A stretch of 64,000 bases of DNA from Vicinamibacterales bacterium. GTDB lineage: Bacteria > Acidobacteriota > Vicinamibacteria > Vicinamibacterales > 2-12-FULL-66-21. Shown one piece after another: positions 23,688 to 32,186 of the stretch (positions are counted from its first letter, which is position 1; each line of letters begins with the position of its first letter). The translations under genes were made by a program, and so were the position numbers. A model generated the notes under the pieces. It ran no database searches. It worked only from the letters and a program-made list of their open reading frames with translations, and was not told the DNA's origin. The DNA is taken from NCBI GenBank assembly GCA_036496585.1, contig DASXLB010000010.1, positions 1-64,000 on the forward strand. Reading direction: 5' to 3'.

Positions 23688-26498
23688 ATGACCCTCCTCC
23701 GCTCCTCCCTCCCTCTCGGTCTCGCCGCGGCGCTCGTCGCCGCGGCCGCTCCCAGCGCCCAGAACCGCATGGCGTACTCGGTCGTCTCGGCCGAGAGCGG
23801 CCATGTCGCGCTCGGCCTGGCCATCCGAAAGCTCAACGTCTCGGGGACGTTCATGCAGTCGGCGGCGCATCCAGACGACGAGCACAACCCGCTCTTCGCG
23901 CTCTACACGCACGGCAAGGGGCTGCGCTCGATCGATCTGCAGACCAACCGCGGCGAAGGCGGGCAGAACGAGATCGGGCCTGAGCTCTTCCGCGACATCG
24001 GCGTGCTCCGGACGTCGGAACTGCTCTCCGCGCACCGGATCGACGGCGCCGAGCAATACTTCACCCGCGCCATCGACTACGGCTACTCATTCAGCCCGCA
24101 GGAAGTCATCGACAAGTGGGGACACGAGCAGACCGTCGGCGACTTCGTCCGCCAGATCCGCACCTTCCGTCCGGACGTGTTCCTGACGATGAACATCCAG
24201 GGCGGCGGCGGCGACCGGGCGCACGAGGCAACGACGATCCTCGCCCGCGAGGCCTACAAGGCCGCCGGCGATCCCACGAAGTATCCCGAGCAGGTCAAGG
24301 AAGGCCTGCGCCCCTGGCAGCCGAGAAAGCTCTACTTCACCGGCGGCCGCGGCGTGATCGGCGGACGAGGCAACCGCGGAGGTCCGCCTCCGCAGGGGCC
24401 GCCGCAGACGGCTGCGGCGGGACAGCCGGCGGCGCCTGCGGGGCCGCGGCTGGCGCGGATCAACACCGGCGCCTATGACGAGCTGCTGGGCCGCACCTAC
24501 GCCGACATCGGCGCCGACGCCCGCACCAATCACAAGTGCCAGGGCACCGGCGGCGTGCCGGCGATCCCCGGCGTCCAGTTCGGCGGCCGCGGGTTCGGCG
24601 GCGGGGGCGGTACCGCCAACTATCAGTTGATGGACACCACGATTCCCGGTCAGATGGAGAAGGACGAGACGTCGCTCTTCGACGGCATCGACGTCTCCCT
24701 CGCGGGCATCGCGACATACGCGGGCGCCAACCCGCCGGCCGCGCTCACGAGCGGGCTCGCGGCAATCTCGGAGCAGGCGGTACGCGCGCAACAGGCGTTC
24801 GACGGCGGCGACGACGCCGCCACCGCGGCGCCGATCGAGGCAGGGCTGACGGCGGTCCGCTCGCTGCGCGGGCAGCTCGCCTCGATGGGGCTCTCCGACG
24901 ATGCGAAATACGAGATCGAGTTCCGCCTCGCGCAGAAAGAGCGGAACTACGAGGACGCGGTGATCGCGGCGCACGGCCTGACGTTCGAGGCGCTGGCCGA
25001 CGACGGCCTGATCATCGCCGGGCAGCCGATCAAAGCGTCGTTCGTCACCATCAACCGGGGCGCCGCCGATGTCGCCGTCACGGCAGTGGACGTGGCCGGC
25101 TTCGCGGCTGCCGCCAGCTGCGCTCCCGGCCCGGCGGCGAAGAGCGGGTTCTACGGTTGCAACGCCGATCTGCAGGTGCCGAAGGACGTCAAGCCGACCG
25201 AGCCGTACTTCCACGACAACTATTGGAAGCACTCCGCGAACCTCGCGCGCAACGATTTCGATCCAAACGTGCCGTTCGGCATCGCGTTCGCGCCGTCGCC
25301 GTTCCGCGCGACCTACCACGTGAAGGCGGGGACGGTCGAGGTCACCAGGAACGTGCCGATTCAGTTCCGCTACACGAAGGACATCTATCTGGGCGACAAG
25401 CGCATGGAGCTCAGCGTCGTCCCGGCCTTCTCGGTGAAGGTGTCGCCGGGCCTGGCGGTGATTCCGGCGGCGAAGACCGCCGCAGAGGCGAAGGCCGTCG
25501 ATCGTGAGATCTACGTCACCGTCACCAACGGCACCAAAGGACCGGCGAAAGCAGCCGTGACGCTGCGCCTGCCGGCGGGATGGCGCGTCGCCCCGGCGAG
25601 TGCGCCGATCGACTTCGCCCACGAGGACGAGGCGCTCTCGGCCCGCTTTCGGGTCACCGCGCCGGCGTCCGTGAAGATCGGCGAATATCCCGTCACCGCG
25701 GTCGTCACCTCGAGCGTCACCGGCGATCAGACGTTCAGCGACGGCTATCAGGAGATCGAGTATCCGCACGTGCAGCGGCGGCAGGTGATCAAGCCGGCGA
25801 CGACGGCGGTGAAGGTCATCGACGTCAAGACGGCGCCGGGCCTGCACGTCGGCTACATCGTCGGCGTCGGCGATCAGGTGCCGCCGGCGATCGAGCAGCT
25901 CGGCGCGAAGCTGAGCCTCATCGACCGCGACGAGCTGGCGTGGGGCGACCTGTCGAAATACGACGTCATCATGACCGGCGTCCGCGCCTACGAGCGGCGC
26001 GACGATCTGCGGGCCTACAACAAGCGTCTGCTCGATTACGCCGAGCGCGGCGGCACCGTGCTGGTGCAGTACAACAAGATGGAGTTCAACCAGCAGCAGT
26101 ACGGTCCGTTCCCGGCGCGCGTCAGCAACGAGCGGGTGTCGGACGAGACCGTGCCGGTCGACATCCTGCAGAAGGAAGATCCGGTCTTCACCCGTCCGAA
26201 CCGGATCGGGCCGCAGGCGTGGAGCGGCTGGGTCCAGGAGCGCGGCTTGTACTTCCTCGGCGAGAAGGATCCGAAGTACACCGATCTGGTCTCGATGGTC
26301 GACTCGTTCGCCGACAACCCCGGCGTCAAGCTGGGGGCGCTGGTGGAGGGCAAGATCGGGAAGGGCCGGTGGATCTATATCGGGCTCGGCCTCTGGCGTC
26401 AGCTGCCGGCCGGCACCGACGGTGCGTATCAGCTGCTGGCCAACCTGCTGAGCCTGGGGAAGACACCCGAGGCGCCGGTGAAGATCGGTTCCCGGTAA
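23688..26498 (+). CDS. Secreted PIG-L family deacetylase with NEW3-like and glutamine-amidotransferase-like domains
   Basis: The product has 936 residues and a signal peptide (LPLGLAAALVAAAAPSAQN). The PIG-L/LmbE domain starts near residue 50. AHPDDEHNPLF (about residues 59-69) carries the zinc-binding HPDD motif, followed by TNRGEGGQNEIG. These metal enzymes deacetylate GlcNAc-type substrates. A glycine/proline-rich insert (about residues 215-260) interrupts the domain. Residues about 585-690 resemble a NEW3 beta-sandwich. Residues 708 to the end resemble a ThuA/glutamine-amidotransferase-like fold (HVGYIVGVGDQVPPAIEQLG, YDVIMTGVRAYERR). The ATG at 23688 opens the signal peptide; the same frame stays open upstream through the repeat by chance. 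Confidence 0.82.
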   Translation: MTLLRSSLPLGLAAALVAAAAPSAQNRMAYSVVSAESGHVALGLAIRKLNVSGTFMQSAAHPDDEHNPLFALYTHGKGLRSIDLQTNRGEGGQNEIGPELFRDIGVLRTSELLSAHRIDGAEQYFTRAIDYGYSFSPQEVIDKWGHEQTVGDFVRQIRTFRPDVFLTMNIQGGGGDRAHEATTILAREAYKAAGDPTKYPEQVKEGLRPWQPRKLYFTGGRGVIGGRGNRGGPPPQGPPQTAAAGQPAAPAGPRLARINTGAYDELLGRTYADIGADARTNHKCQGTGGVPAIPGVQFGGRGFGGGGGTANYQLMDTTIPGQMEKDETSLFDGIDVSLAGIATYAGANPPAALTSGLAAISEQAVRAQQAFDGGDDAATAAPIEAGLTAVRSLRGQLASMGLSDDAKYEIEFRLAQKERNYEDAVIAAHGLTFEALADDGLIIAGQPIKASFVTINRGAADVAVTAVDVAGFAAAASCAPGPAAKSGFYGCNADLQVPKDVKPTEPYFHDNYWKHSANLARNDFDPNVPFGIAFAPSPFRATYHVKAGTVEVTRNVPIQFRYTKDIYLGDKRMELSVVPAFSVKVSPGLAVIPAAKTAAEAKAVDREIYVTVTNGTKGPAKAAVTLRLPAGWRVAPASAPIDFAHEDEALSARFRVTAPASVKIGEYPVTAVVTSSVTGDQTFSDGYQEIEYPHVQRRQVIKPATTAVKVIDVKTAPGLHVGYIVGVGDQVPPAIEQLGAKLSLIDRDELAWGDLSKYDVIMTGVRAYERRDDLRAYNKRLLDYAERGGTVLVQYNKMEFNQQQYGPFPARVSNERVSDETVPVDILQKEDPVFTRPNRIGPQAWSGWVQERGLYFLGEKDPKYTDLVSMVDSFADNPGVKLGALVEGKIGKGRWIYIGLGLWRQLPAGTDGAYQLLANLLSLGKTPEAPVKIGSR

Positions 26499-26510
26499 GG
26501 TGTGACGAAC

Positions 26511-26534
26511 CGTGGTGCGGACGTCCGCACCACG
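26511..26534. promoter_or_regulatory. Perfect 24-nt palindrome (first of two)
   Basis: The half-site CGTGGTGCGGAC is followed without a spacer by its exact reverse complement. It lies 12 nt after the PIG-L stop. As DNA it is an ideal two-fold operator or cruciform. As RNA it gives a hairpin of about 10 bp without a U-tract, so it could also help terminate transcription. Confidence 0.75.
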
Positions 26535-26554
26535 ATCGTCGTCTCGCGATAGAC

Positions 26555-26578
26555 TTACCGCTGCCGCGGCAGCGGTAA
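26555..26578. promoter_or_regulatory. Perfect 24-nt palindrome (second of two), next to the mxaK-like start
   Basis: The half-site TTACCGCTGCCG is followed directly by its exact reverse complement. It begins 20 nt after the first palindrome and ends 14 nt before the ATG at 26593. A bound protein or an RNA hairpin here would block access to the start region of the six-gene operon. The half-site sequence differs from the first palindrome. Confidence 0.75.
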
Positions 26579-26592
26579 CCCCGGCCTCTGCG

Positions 26593-27168
26593 ATGACACG
26601 CGCGATAACCTCAACGATCGTGGTCCTGCTGCTTGCGGCAGGGCTCGCCCTCATCGGCTACTCCCGCTGGACGGCATCCGTCGCGGAGGGCGACGCGGCG
26701 CTGGCCGACGGACGGCTGGAGCAGGCGATCGCCGCCTACACGCTCGCCGAAGCGCGGTTCGACGCCGTTCCGGCCGTGCGGCAGCTGACGGTCGACGAGT
26801 ACGCGCGGGTGCTCGCGAACCATCTCACCGCCCTCTACCGCCTGAAGCGCTTCGACCAGGTGATCGACCTCTCGCAGCGCGCCCCAGCCGCGGCGTCGCC
26901 GAGCTTCTGGGCCGCCAGCGCGTTCTTCCAGAAAGCGATGGTCGAACCGCAGCCCGACGCGCGCCTCGGGTGGCTCGGCCGCGCCGAAGACGAATTCCGC
27001 AAGGCCATCGAAGCGGCGCCCGACGACTGGGACACTAAGTACAACTTCGAGCTGACGACCCGGCTGGCGGCGGAGCTGCGCAAGGATCCGAAGACACCGC
27101 CGAAGCAGATGATGCAACTGCTCCGGCCGCCGCAGCCCGGCGTCAAGACGCCGCGGCGAGTCGGCTGA
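26593..27168 (+). CDS. TPR-like single-TM protein, MxaK-like
   Basis: The product has 191 residues with one N-terminal transmembrane helix (STIVVLLLAAGLALIGYSRW). A helical TPR-type region follows (VAEGDAALADGRLEQAIAAY, then EDEFRKAIEAAPDDWDTKYN). The DWDTKYNFEL ending is typical of membrane TPR proteins in MoxR/VWA operons. Its size, topology and position next to VWA, MoxR and DUF58 genes match MxaK of the methanol-dehydrogenase maturation cluster; this is inferred from context rather than firm homology. The ATG at 26593 is chosen because upstream in-frame codons cross the perfect palindrome. It is the first gene of a tight six-gene operon. Confidence 0.7.
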   Translation: MTRAITSTIVVLLLAAGLALIGYSRWTASVAEGDAALADGRLEQAIAAYTLAEARFDAVPAVRQLTVDEYARVLANHLTALYRLKRFDQVIDLSQRAPAAASPSFWAASAFFQKAMVEPQPDARLGWLGRAEDEFRKAIEAAPDDWDTKYNFELTTRLAAELRKDPKTPPKQMMQLLRPPQPGVKTPRRVG

Positions 27169-27190
27169 TGAAGGGCAGAGCGGCCCGCTA

Positions 27191-28180
27191 GTGCGTTTTC
27201 TCCGGCCGGAATACGCTCCGTGGTGGCAGCTGCTGCCGCTGCTCGCGGCCTGCTGCACGGTGCGCGCGCTCTACGTCGCGCGGCAGCGCGGCCGTGCCGC
27301 GATTCCGCCGCGGTTCCTGGCGCTGTCGAGGCGTTCGACGTGGTGGCGGGACGCCGGCCTGGCGCTGCTCGCGCTGACCGCCGGCGGCGCGCTGGTGATG
27401 GCGCTGCTGCGTCCGCAGGCACAACTGACCACCACCCTGCCGCAGTTCGAGCGGGAAGACCTGGTGATCATGCTCGATCGGTCGGCGTCGATGCGCGCAC
27501 ACGACATCAGTCCGTCACGCTTTTCGCGCGCCACCGGCGAGATCCGCAACTTCCTGCGCAACAAGCCGGAGAACATCGATCGCGTCGGACTCGTCGGCTT
27601 CGCCGGCACGTCGGTGATCCTCTCGTACCTGACCCGCGATCTCGATACCGTTGCGTTCTATCTCGACTGGATCGAGAGCGACCCGCAGACGCTGCTCGGC
27701 ACCAACATCGGCGCGGCGCTCAAGAATGCGCTCGAGGTTGCGCGGAAGGACGATCGGCGCACCCGCAAGATCTTCGTGCTGCTCTCGGACGGCGAAGACT
27801 ATGGCGGCGAATTGAGCCGCCAGCTGGCCGTCTACCGACAGGAGGGGCATCACATCAACAGCATCGGCATCGGCTCCGACAACGAAGTGGCGGTGCCGGA
27901 GATCCAGCCGGACGGCAAGGAGGCGCCGCTCCGTGACGAGGCGGGCCGCATCGTGCGGACGCGCTTCGACGAAGCGACGCTGCGCACCCTGGCCTCCGTC
28001 TCCGGCGGCCGTTACCTGCGATCCCGCACCGGCGGCGATCTGACGCGGGCGCTGCAGGAGATCGAGCAGGGCGAGCGGCGACTGGTCGGCTGGCGCACGA
28101 CGACGGAGTATCGCGATCTGTATCCGTTTGCGCTGGCCGCGGCGGCGGTCGCGATCGCCGGGCTGTGGTTGGTCCTGTGA
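27191..28180 (+). CDS. VWA-domain membrane protein, MxaL/BatA-like
   Basis: The product has 329 residues. Two N-terminal hydrophobic segments (about residues 10-25 and 52-72) are followed by a periplasmic-facing von Willebrand A domain with an intact MIDAS motif, Asp96-Arg-Ser98-Ala-Ser100. Further MIDAS-supporting motifs are FAGTSV and LLSDGEDYGGE. A C-terminal TM helix (LYPFALAAAAVAIAGLWLVL) closes the chain. Such proteins bind a metal through MIDAS and work with a MoxR AAA ATPase. The GTG at 27191 lies 22 nt after the preceding stop. Within the operon it corresponds to MxaL by size and order. Confidence 0.82.
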   Translation: MRFLRPEYAPWWQLLPLLAACCTVRALYVARQRGRAAIPPRFLALSRRSTWWRDAGLALLALTAGGALVMALLRPQAQLTTTLPQFEREDLVIMLDRSASMRAHDISPSRFSRATGEIRNFLRNKPENIDRVGLVGFAGTSVILSYLTRDLDTVAFYLDWIESDPQTLLGTNIGAALKNALEVARKDDRRTRKIFVLLSDGEDYGGELSRQLAVYRQEGHHINSIGIGSDNEVAVPEIQPDGKEAPLRDEAGRIVRTRFDEATLRTLASVSGGRYLRSRTGGDLTRALQEIEQGERRLVGWRTTTEYRDLYPFALAAAAVAIAGLWLVL

Positions 28181-28233
28181 TCACGCGCGCGAGCGTGTAG
28201 GGGCGTCTGAGGAGCGAAGCCGCTCAGAGGGAA

Positions 28234-29250
28234 ATGGAACACGATCAGTTGAATGCGCGGGCCGCCGGTGAGATCGTCGCGGCACTGGAACAGGAGATCG
28301 GCAAGGTCATCGTCGGCCAGCACACGCTGATCCGCCGCATGCTGACGGCGCTGTTTGCCGCGATTCCGTTCGCCGCCTCGCGCGGCAAGGCTCGCACGGG
28401 CTGCGGCCACCTGCTGCTCGAGGGGGTCCCCGGTGTGGCCAAGACGCTCACCGCGACCACGCTGGCGCAGGCGATCTCGGCGAAGTTCCAGCGCGTGCAG
28501 TTGACGCCGGACCTGCTGCCGGCCGACATCCTGGGCACCCGAATCTACGACGCCAGGACCGCGTCGTTCCGCATCGAGCAGGGCCCGGTGTTCACCAACA
28601 TCCTGCTGGCCGACGAAATCAACCGCGCGACGCCGAAGACGCAGAGTGCGCTGCTCGAGGCGATGCAGGAGCGGCAGGTGACCCTGGCGGACACGACGTT
28701 CCCGCTCGACGATCCGTTCTGGGTGCTCGCGACGCAGAACCCGGTCGAGCAGGAAGGCGTCTATACGCTGCCGGAAGCACAGCTCGACCGGTTTTCGATG
28801 ATGCTCCGCGTCGGCTATCCCGAGGCGGCCGAAGAGGTGCAGATGCTGCAATCGCGGCTCGCCACCACCACCATCGAGCGCCGCGTGTCGCCGTCGGACG
28901 TCAATGTGCTGCGCGAGTTCATCCAGGCGACGGTCTACGTCGACGACAAGATCCTCGACTACATCGTCCGTCTCGGCCGCGCGACCCGCGACCCGGGCGA
29001 GGCAGGGCGCGGCGAGCTGAAGGAGATGCTCATGCTCGGCATCTCGCCGCGTTCCTATCAGCACCTGCTGGCGCTATGCCGGGTCAACGCGTTCCTGAAC
29101 GGCCGCAGTCACGTGCTGCCTGGCGACGTCAAGGAGATCTTCTGCGACGTGACGCGCCACCGGATCGTCCGGACCGTTCGGGCGCAGGCCGAAGGAGTGG
29201 ATGCCGACGCGATCCTGGCGGACCTGCTGTCGGCGGTGCCGATCCCATGA
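28234..29250 (+). CDS. MoxR-family AAA+ ATPase
   Basis: This 338-residue cytoplasmic AAA_3 ATPase has Walker A GVPGVAKT (about residues 64-71), Walker B ILLADEIN (about 122-131), sensor 1 in VLATQNPVEQEG, and the C-terminal lid with RSYQHLLALCRVNAFL. MoxR ATPases act as chaperones that remodel or metallate partner proteins, usually with a VWA protein encoded alongside, as here on both sides. A GAGGGAA ribosome-binding site precedes the ATG, and its stop overlaps the DUF58 start. A short hairpin-prone gap (28181-28233) separates it from the previous gene. The best-studied relative in such a set is MxaR. Confidence 0.92.
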   Translation: MEHDQLNARAAGEIVAALEQEIGKVIVGQHTLIRRMLTALFAAIPFAASRGKARTGCGHLLLEGVPGVAKTLTATTLAQAISAKFQRVQLTPDLLPADILGTRIYDARTASFRIEQGPVFTNILLADEINRATPKTQSALLEAMQERQVTLADTTFPLDDPFWVLATQNPVEQEGVYTLPEAQLDRFSMMLRVGYPEAAEEVQMLQSRLATTTIERRVSPSDVNVLREFIQATVYVDDKILDYIVRLGRATRDPGEAGRGELKEMLMLGISPRSYQHLLALCRVNAFLNGRSHVLPGDVKEIFCDVTRHRIVRTVRAQAEGVDADAILADLLSAVPIP

Positions 29251-30125
29251 TTCCCGAGCACGTCATGCGCGAGCTCCGCTACATCGAGGTGGAGACGGGA
29301 CGGAAGATCCGCAACCAGCGGGTCGGCGCCTACCAGAGTCCGCTGCGGGGGCCAGGTTTCGACTTCGACGAGCATCAGCCGTACCGGCCGGGCGACGACG
29401 TGCGGCGGATCGACTGGAATGTGACGGCGCGGCTCGGAGCGCCGTTCGTGCGGCACACGCATGCCGAGCGCGAGATGAACGTGATGGTGGTGATGGACGT
29501 CTCGCGATCGATGTCGCTCGGTTCGAGCGCCTACTCCAAGCGAGAGGCGCTCACCTACATCACCGGTTCGATTCTCTTCTCGGCGATCTCGGACCAGATC
29601 AACACCGGCTTCATGGCCTTCTCGGATCGGGTGCTGTTCGCGACCAGGCCGAAGCGGACGCGCGGCGCCGCCTGGAACGTGCTGCAGCAGGCGTGGGCTC
29701 TCGAGCCGGCGTCGCGACGGACGCTGATGATTCCCGCGATCCGCGAGCTGTCGAGGTCGTTGAAGCGGATGAGCGTCGTGTTCATCGTCTCCGACTTCGT
29801 CACCGACGACGCCGTGCTGGAGAGCCCGGAGATCGCACAGCTCGCCGCGCGTCACGATCTCATCGCCGTCGTCCCGGACGACCGTGCCGAGCGGTCGCTG
29901 CCGCCAGGCGCCGGCTACGTCCAGCTGCGCGACATCGAGTCGGGGCGGCGCGTCACGGTTGGCCTGAGCGGCGCCGCGCGGTCCGAATTCGCGGCTACGG
30001 CGTCGGCGCGGCGCGCGGCGCTGGCGCGGTCGTTCTATCGCGTGCCGATGGATCACGTGTTCGTGCCGACCGACGCCAGCCCGGTTCTGCCGGTGCTGTC
30101 GCTCTTTGCCAGGAGGAAGGCGTGA
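29247..30125 (+). CDS. DUF58 protein, MxaS-like
   Basis: The product has 292 residues. It carries the DUF58 signature YRPGDDVRRIDWNVTAR (about residues 45-61) and a VWA-like core downstream (MNVMVVMDVSRSMSLG, with a DxSxS metal site). It has no signal peptide or TM segments. DUF58 proteins are constant companions of MoxR ATPases and are thought to be their cytoplasmic partner. The ATG at 29247 overlaps the MoxR stop as ATGA, and its own stop overlaps the next GTG, so translation of the three genes is coupled. By size and order it corresponds to MxaS. Confidence 0.88.
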   Translation: MIPEHVMRELRYIEVETGRKIRNQRVGAYQSPLRGPGFDFDEHQPYRPGDDVRRIDWNVTARLGAPFVRHTHAEREMNVMVVMDVSRSMSLGSSAYSKREALTYITGSILFSAISDQINTGFMAFSDRVLFATRPKRTRGAAWNVLQQAWALEPASRRTLMIPAIRELSRSLKRMSVVFIVSDFVTDDAVLESPEIAQLAARHDLIAVVPDDRAERSLPPGAGYVQLRDIESGRRVTVGLSGAARSEFAATASARRAALARSFYRVPMDHVFVPTDASPVLPVLSLFARRKA

Positions 30126-31105
30126 AGCGGACTGCCGCGACCCTGTTGTGTGCGGCGTCGATGGCCGTGCTGATCACGGAGCCGGCGCGGGGCCAGTCGG
30201 CGGCGCCGGCGCAGGTGCCCGCGCCACGCGCGGCCGCGGCGGTAGATCGAACGGCCGTCTGGATTGCGGACCGCGTCGTCTACAGCGTCGAGATCGTGTG
30301 TGCTCCCGGCGTCGACATCCTGCTCGACGATCTGGCCAAGGAGAAGCTGCGGCTCAACGGCCTCGAGGTCGTGTCGAGCGACAGCTCGGCGGCGACCGAC
30401 GCCTCGGATCGAACGACGCACCGGTTCCGCTACGTGCTGACGACCTACCGCGTCGACACGCCGGCCCCGGCGATCGAGCCGATCGCGGTGCGCTACTACG
30501 CGCGGCGGCAGGGGGAGCGCCTGCAGGACATCGCTCCGGCGGGGGAGGTTCAGGTGCCGGGGGCGGTGCTGGCCTTCCGAAGCACGCTGCCCGAGAACCA
30601 GCCAGACGTCGCGGTCCGCGACGGCCGGCCCCCGGCGCCGCGCCGTGTGCTCTATGGCCGCGCGGCGCAGTTCGGCGTGGCGCTCGTCGTGCTCTCGCTC
30701 GCGCCGGCGCTCGTGGTCTTAGCCGCTGCTCTGCGCCGCCGGACCGCTGCGCGGCCGGCGCGCCGTTCGACGCGGCAGATCAAGCAGGATCAGCGCGCCA
30801 CGCTCGAGCGGCTGCGGACCATGGATGTGTCGACGGAGGCTGACCGCCGGCGCGCCTGTGACGAGATCAGCGCGGCGATTCGCGGTTACGTCGCATCGCA
30901 CGCGCGCATGTCGGCGCCGGCGTTGACCGCCGACGAAATTGGCGCGGCTCTGGCGGCACGCGGCGGGCGCCTCCCGAGGGAGACGGTGGTGTCGCTGCTG
31001 CGGACCTGCGACGAGGCGCGCTATCAGCCGGCCTCGGCGGTGTTGTCGGAGGCGGCCTGCCGGGATGCGCTGGCGACGGCCGAGCAGGTGCTCTCGGGAC
31101 GCTGA
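30122..31105 (+). CDS. Secreted/membrane BatD- or MxaA-like protein
   Basis: The product has 327 residues with a signal peptide (LCAASMAVLITEPARGQSA). The periplasmic beta-rich region runs from about residue 40 to 170 (VWIADRVVYSVEIVCAPGVDILLDDL). A single TM helix lies near residues 183-202 (QFGVALVVLSLAPALVVLAA), followed by a basic cytoplasmic helical tail with TSTRQIKQDQ-like character (RRSTRQIKQDQRATLERLRT). This topology is that of BatD/DUF4381 or MxaA proteins in MoxR-VWA operons. The GTG at 30122 overlaps the DUF58 stop (GTGA). Its partner function, probably linking the periplasmic substrate to the cytoplasmic ATPase, is inferred. Confidence 0.72.
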   Translation: MKRTAATLLCAASMAVLITEPARGQSAAPAQVPAPRAAAAVDRTAVWIADRVVYSVEIVCAPGVDILLDDLAKEKLRLNGLEVVSSDSSAATDASDRTTHRFRYVLTTYRVDTPAPAIEPIAVRYYARRQGERLQDIAPAGEVQVPGAVLAFRSTLPENQPDVAVRDGRPPAPRRVLYGRAAQFGVALVVLSLAPALVVLAAALRRRTAARPARRSTRQIKQDQRATLERLRTMDVSTEADRRRACDEISAAIRGYVASHARMSAPALTADEIGAALAARGGRLPRETVVSLLRTCDEARYQPASAVLSEAACRDALATAEQVLSGR

Positions 31106-31119
31106 CGCCAGACGTCATC

Positions 31120-32103
31120 ATGCGGTTTCTCTATCCCGGCGCAGGCATCTGGCTCGCCGCGGCGTTCTCGGTCGTCGCGCTGATGAGATGGCGCGTACGG
31201 TGGCGGTTCGCTGCCTTCACCGCGACGGCGCCCCTGAGTCGCTTCCGCCACCGCGCGTCGCCGCTGCGGCGCTTGCCATTTGCCGCGCTGGCGGTAGCCG
31301 CCGCCTGCGCGAGCCTGGCGGTGATGCAGCCGGTGATTCCGTACTCGCAGGCCGATCTGCAGTCGCGCGGCCTCGACATCGTCCTGCTGATCGATTTGTC
31401 CTCGAGCATGCAGGAGGAGATGGGGTCGGGGCAGCACCCGAATCTACCAATCGAGCCGACCGGCCGCACGCGGATGGACGCCGTCAAGGGGGCGGTGCGG
31501 ACGTTCGTCAGCACCCGCCGCGACGATCGGATCGGGTTGGTGGTCTTTTCCGACAACGCCTACGTCATCAGTCCTCTGACCTTCGACCACGAGTACCTGC
31601 TGCATTACGTCGATCTGATCGACGACAAGATCCTGCAGGGCGAAGGGCAGACCGCGATTGGCGACGGCCTGGCGCTGTCGAACTACGTGCTGTCGCGGCA
31701 GGCGACGAAAGACTCGCGTGGGCACCAGGTGATCGTGCTGTTCACCGACGGCGAGAATAACCGCGGACGCGAGCCGGTCGACGTCCTGCAGGAGTCCAGG
31801 GCGGCCGACATCCGCGTCCACATGGTCGGCGTCGACCTCGAGCGCGACGTGAAGGAGAAGCCGGCGGTGCAGATGCTGATCGCGGCGATCGCCGACGCGG
31901 GCGGGCGGTATTTCAGCGCCGACTCGGAGCGGGATCTGCAGGCCGCCTCCCGCACCATCGATCAGATCGAGAAGGGGCTGCTCGTCAGTCACGTCTACGT
32001 CCGCGACGTGCCGGTCTACGAGTGGTTCGCCGTGCCGGCGCTGGTCGCGCTCGCCGCCGCGCTCGCGCTGCGCGCCGTGCCGTATTTCATCGATCAAACG
32101 TGA
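31120..32103 (+). CDS. VWA-domain membrane protein, MxaC/BatA-like
   Basis: The product has 327 residues. N-terminal hydrophobic segments (residues about 6-22 and 52-70) are followed by a VWA domain with MIDAS Asp92-Leu-Ser94-Ser-Ser96. Supporting motifs are VVFSDNAYVISPL, GQTAIGDGLA and LFTDGENNRGREP. A C-terminal TM helix (WFAVPALVALAAALALRAVPYF) closes the chain. It is about the same size as the first VWA protein of the operon but clearly not a recent duplicate. Two VWA proteins flanking MoxR and DUF58 reproduce the MxaL/MxaC pairing. It is the last gene of the operon; inverted repeats follow its stop. Confidence 0.82.
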   Translation: MRFLYPGAGIWLAAAFSVVALMRWRVRWRFAAFTATAPLSRFRHRASPLRRLPFAALAVAAACASLAVMQPVIPYSQADLQSRGLDIVLLIDLSSSMQEEMGSGQHPNLPIEPTGRTRMDAVKGAVRTFVSTRRDDRIGLVVFSDNAYVISPLTFDHEYLLHYVDLIDDKILQGEGQTAIGDGLALSNYVLSRQATKDSRGHQVIVLFTDGENNRGREPVDVLQESRAADIRVHMVGVDLERDVKEKPAVQMLIAAIADAGGRYFSADSERDLQAASRTIDQIEKGLLVSHVYVRDVPVYEWFAVPALVALAAALALRAVPYFIDQT

Positions 32104-32130
32104 TTTCCGGCCCGAATGGGCCGCAGACGC

Positions 32131-32165
32131 CGGTCCCGCAACCGATGGGATGAACTGCGGGACCG
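32131..32165 (+). terminator. Inverted repeat after the mxa-like operon
   Basis: CGGTCCCGCA at 32131-32140 and TGCGGGACCG at 32156-32165 form a perfect 10-bp stem with a 15-nt loop. A second small stem (GGCCC-GAAT-GGGCC, 32109-32122) precedes it. There is no T-run, so intrinsic termination would be of the weak or Rho-assisted kind. It separates the operon from the permease gene starting at 32187. Confidence 0.5.
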
Positions 32166-32186
32166 CTGTGTCGTCTAAGTCAGATC

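Noticed and set aside
24087..26654. Long antisense open frame opposite the PIG-L gene
   Set aside because: No protein-like motif; it also crosses the two palindromes and the intergenic region.
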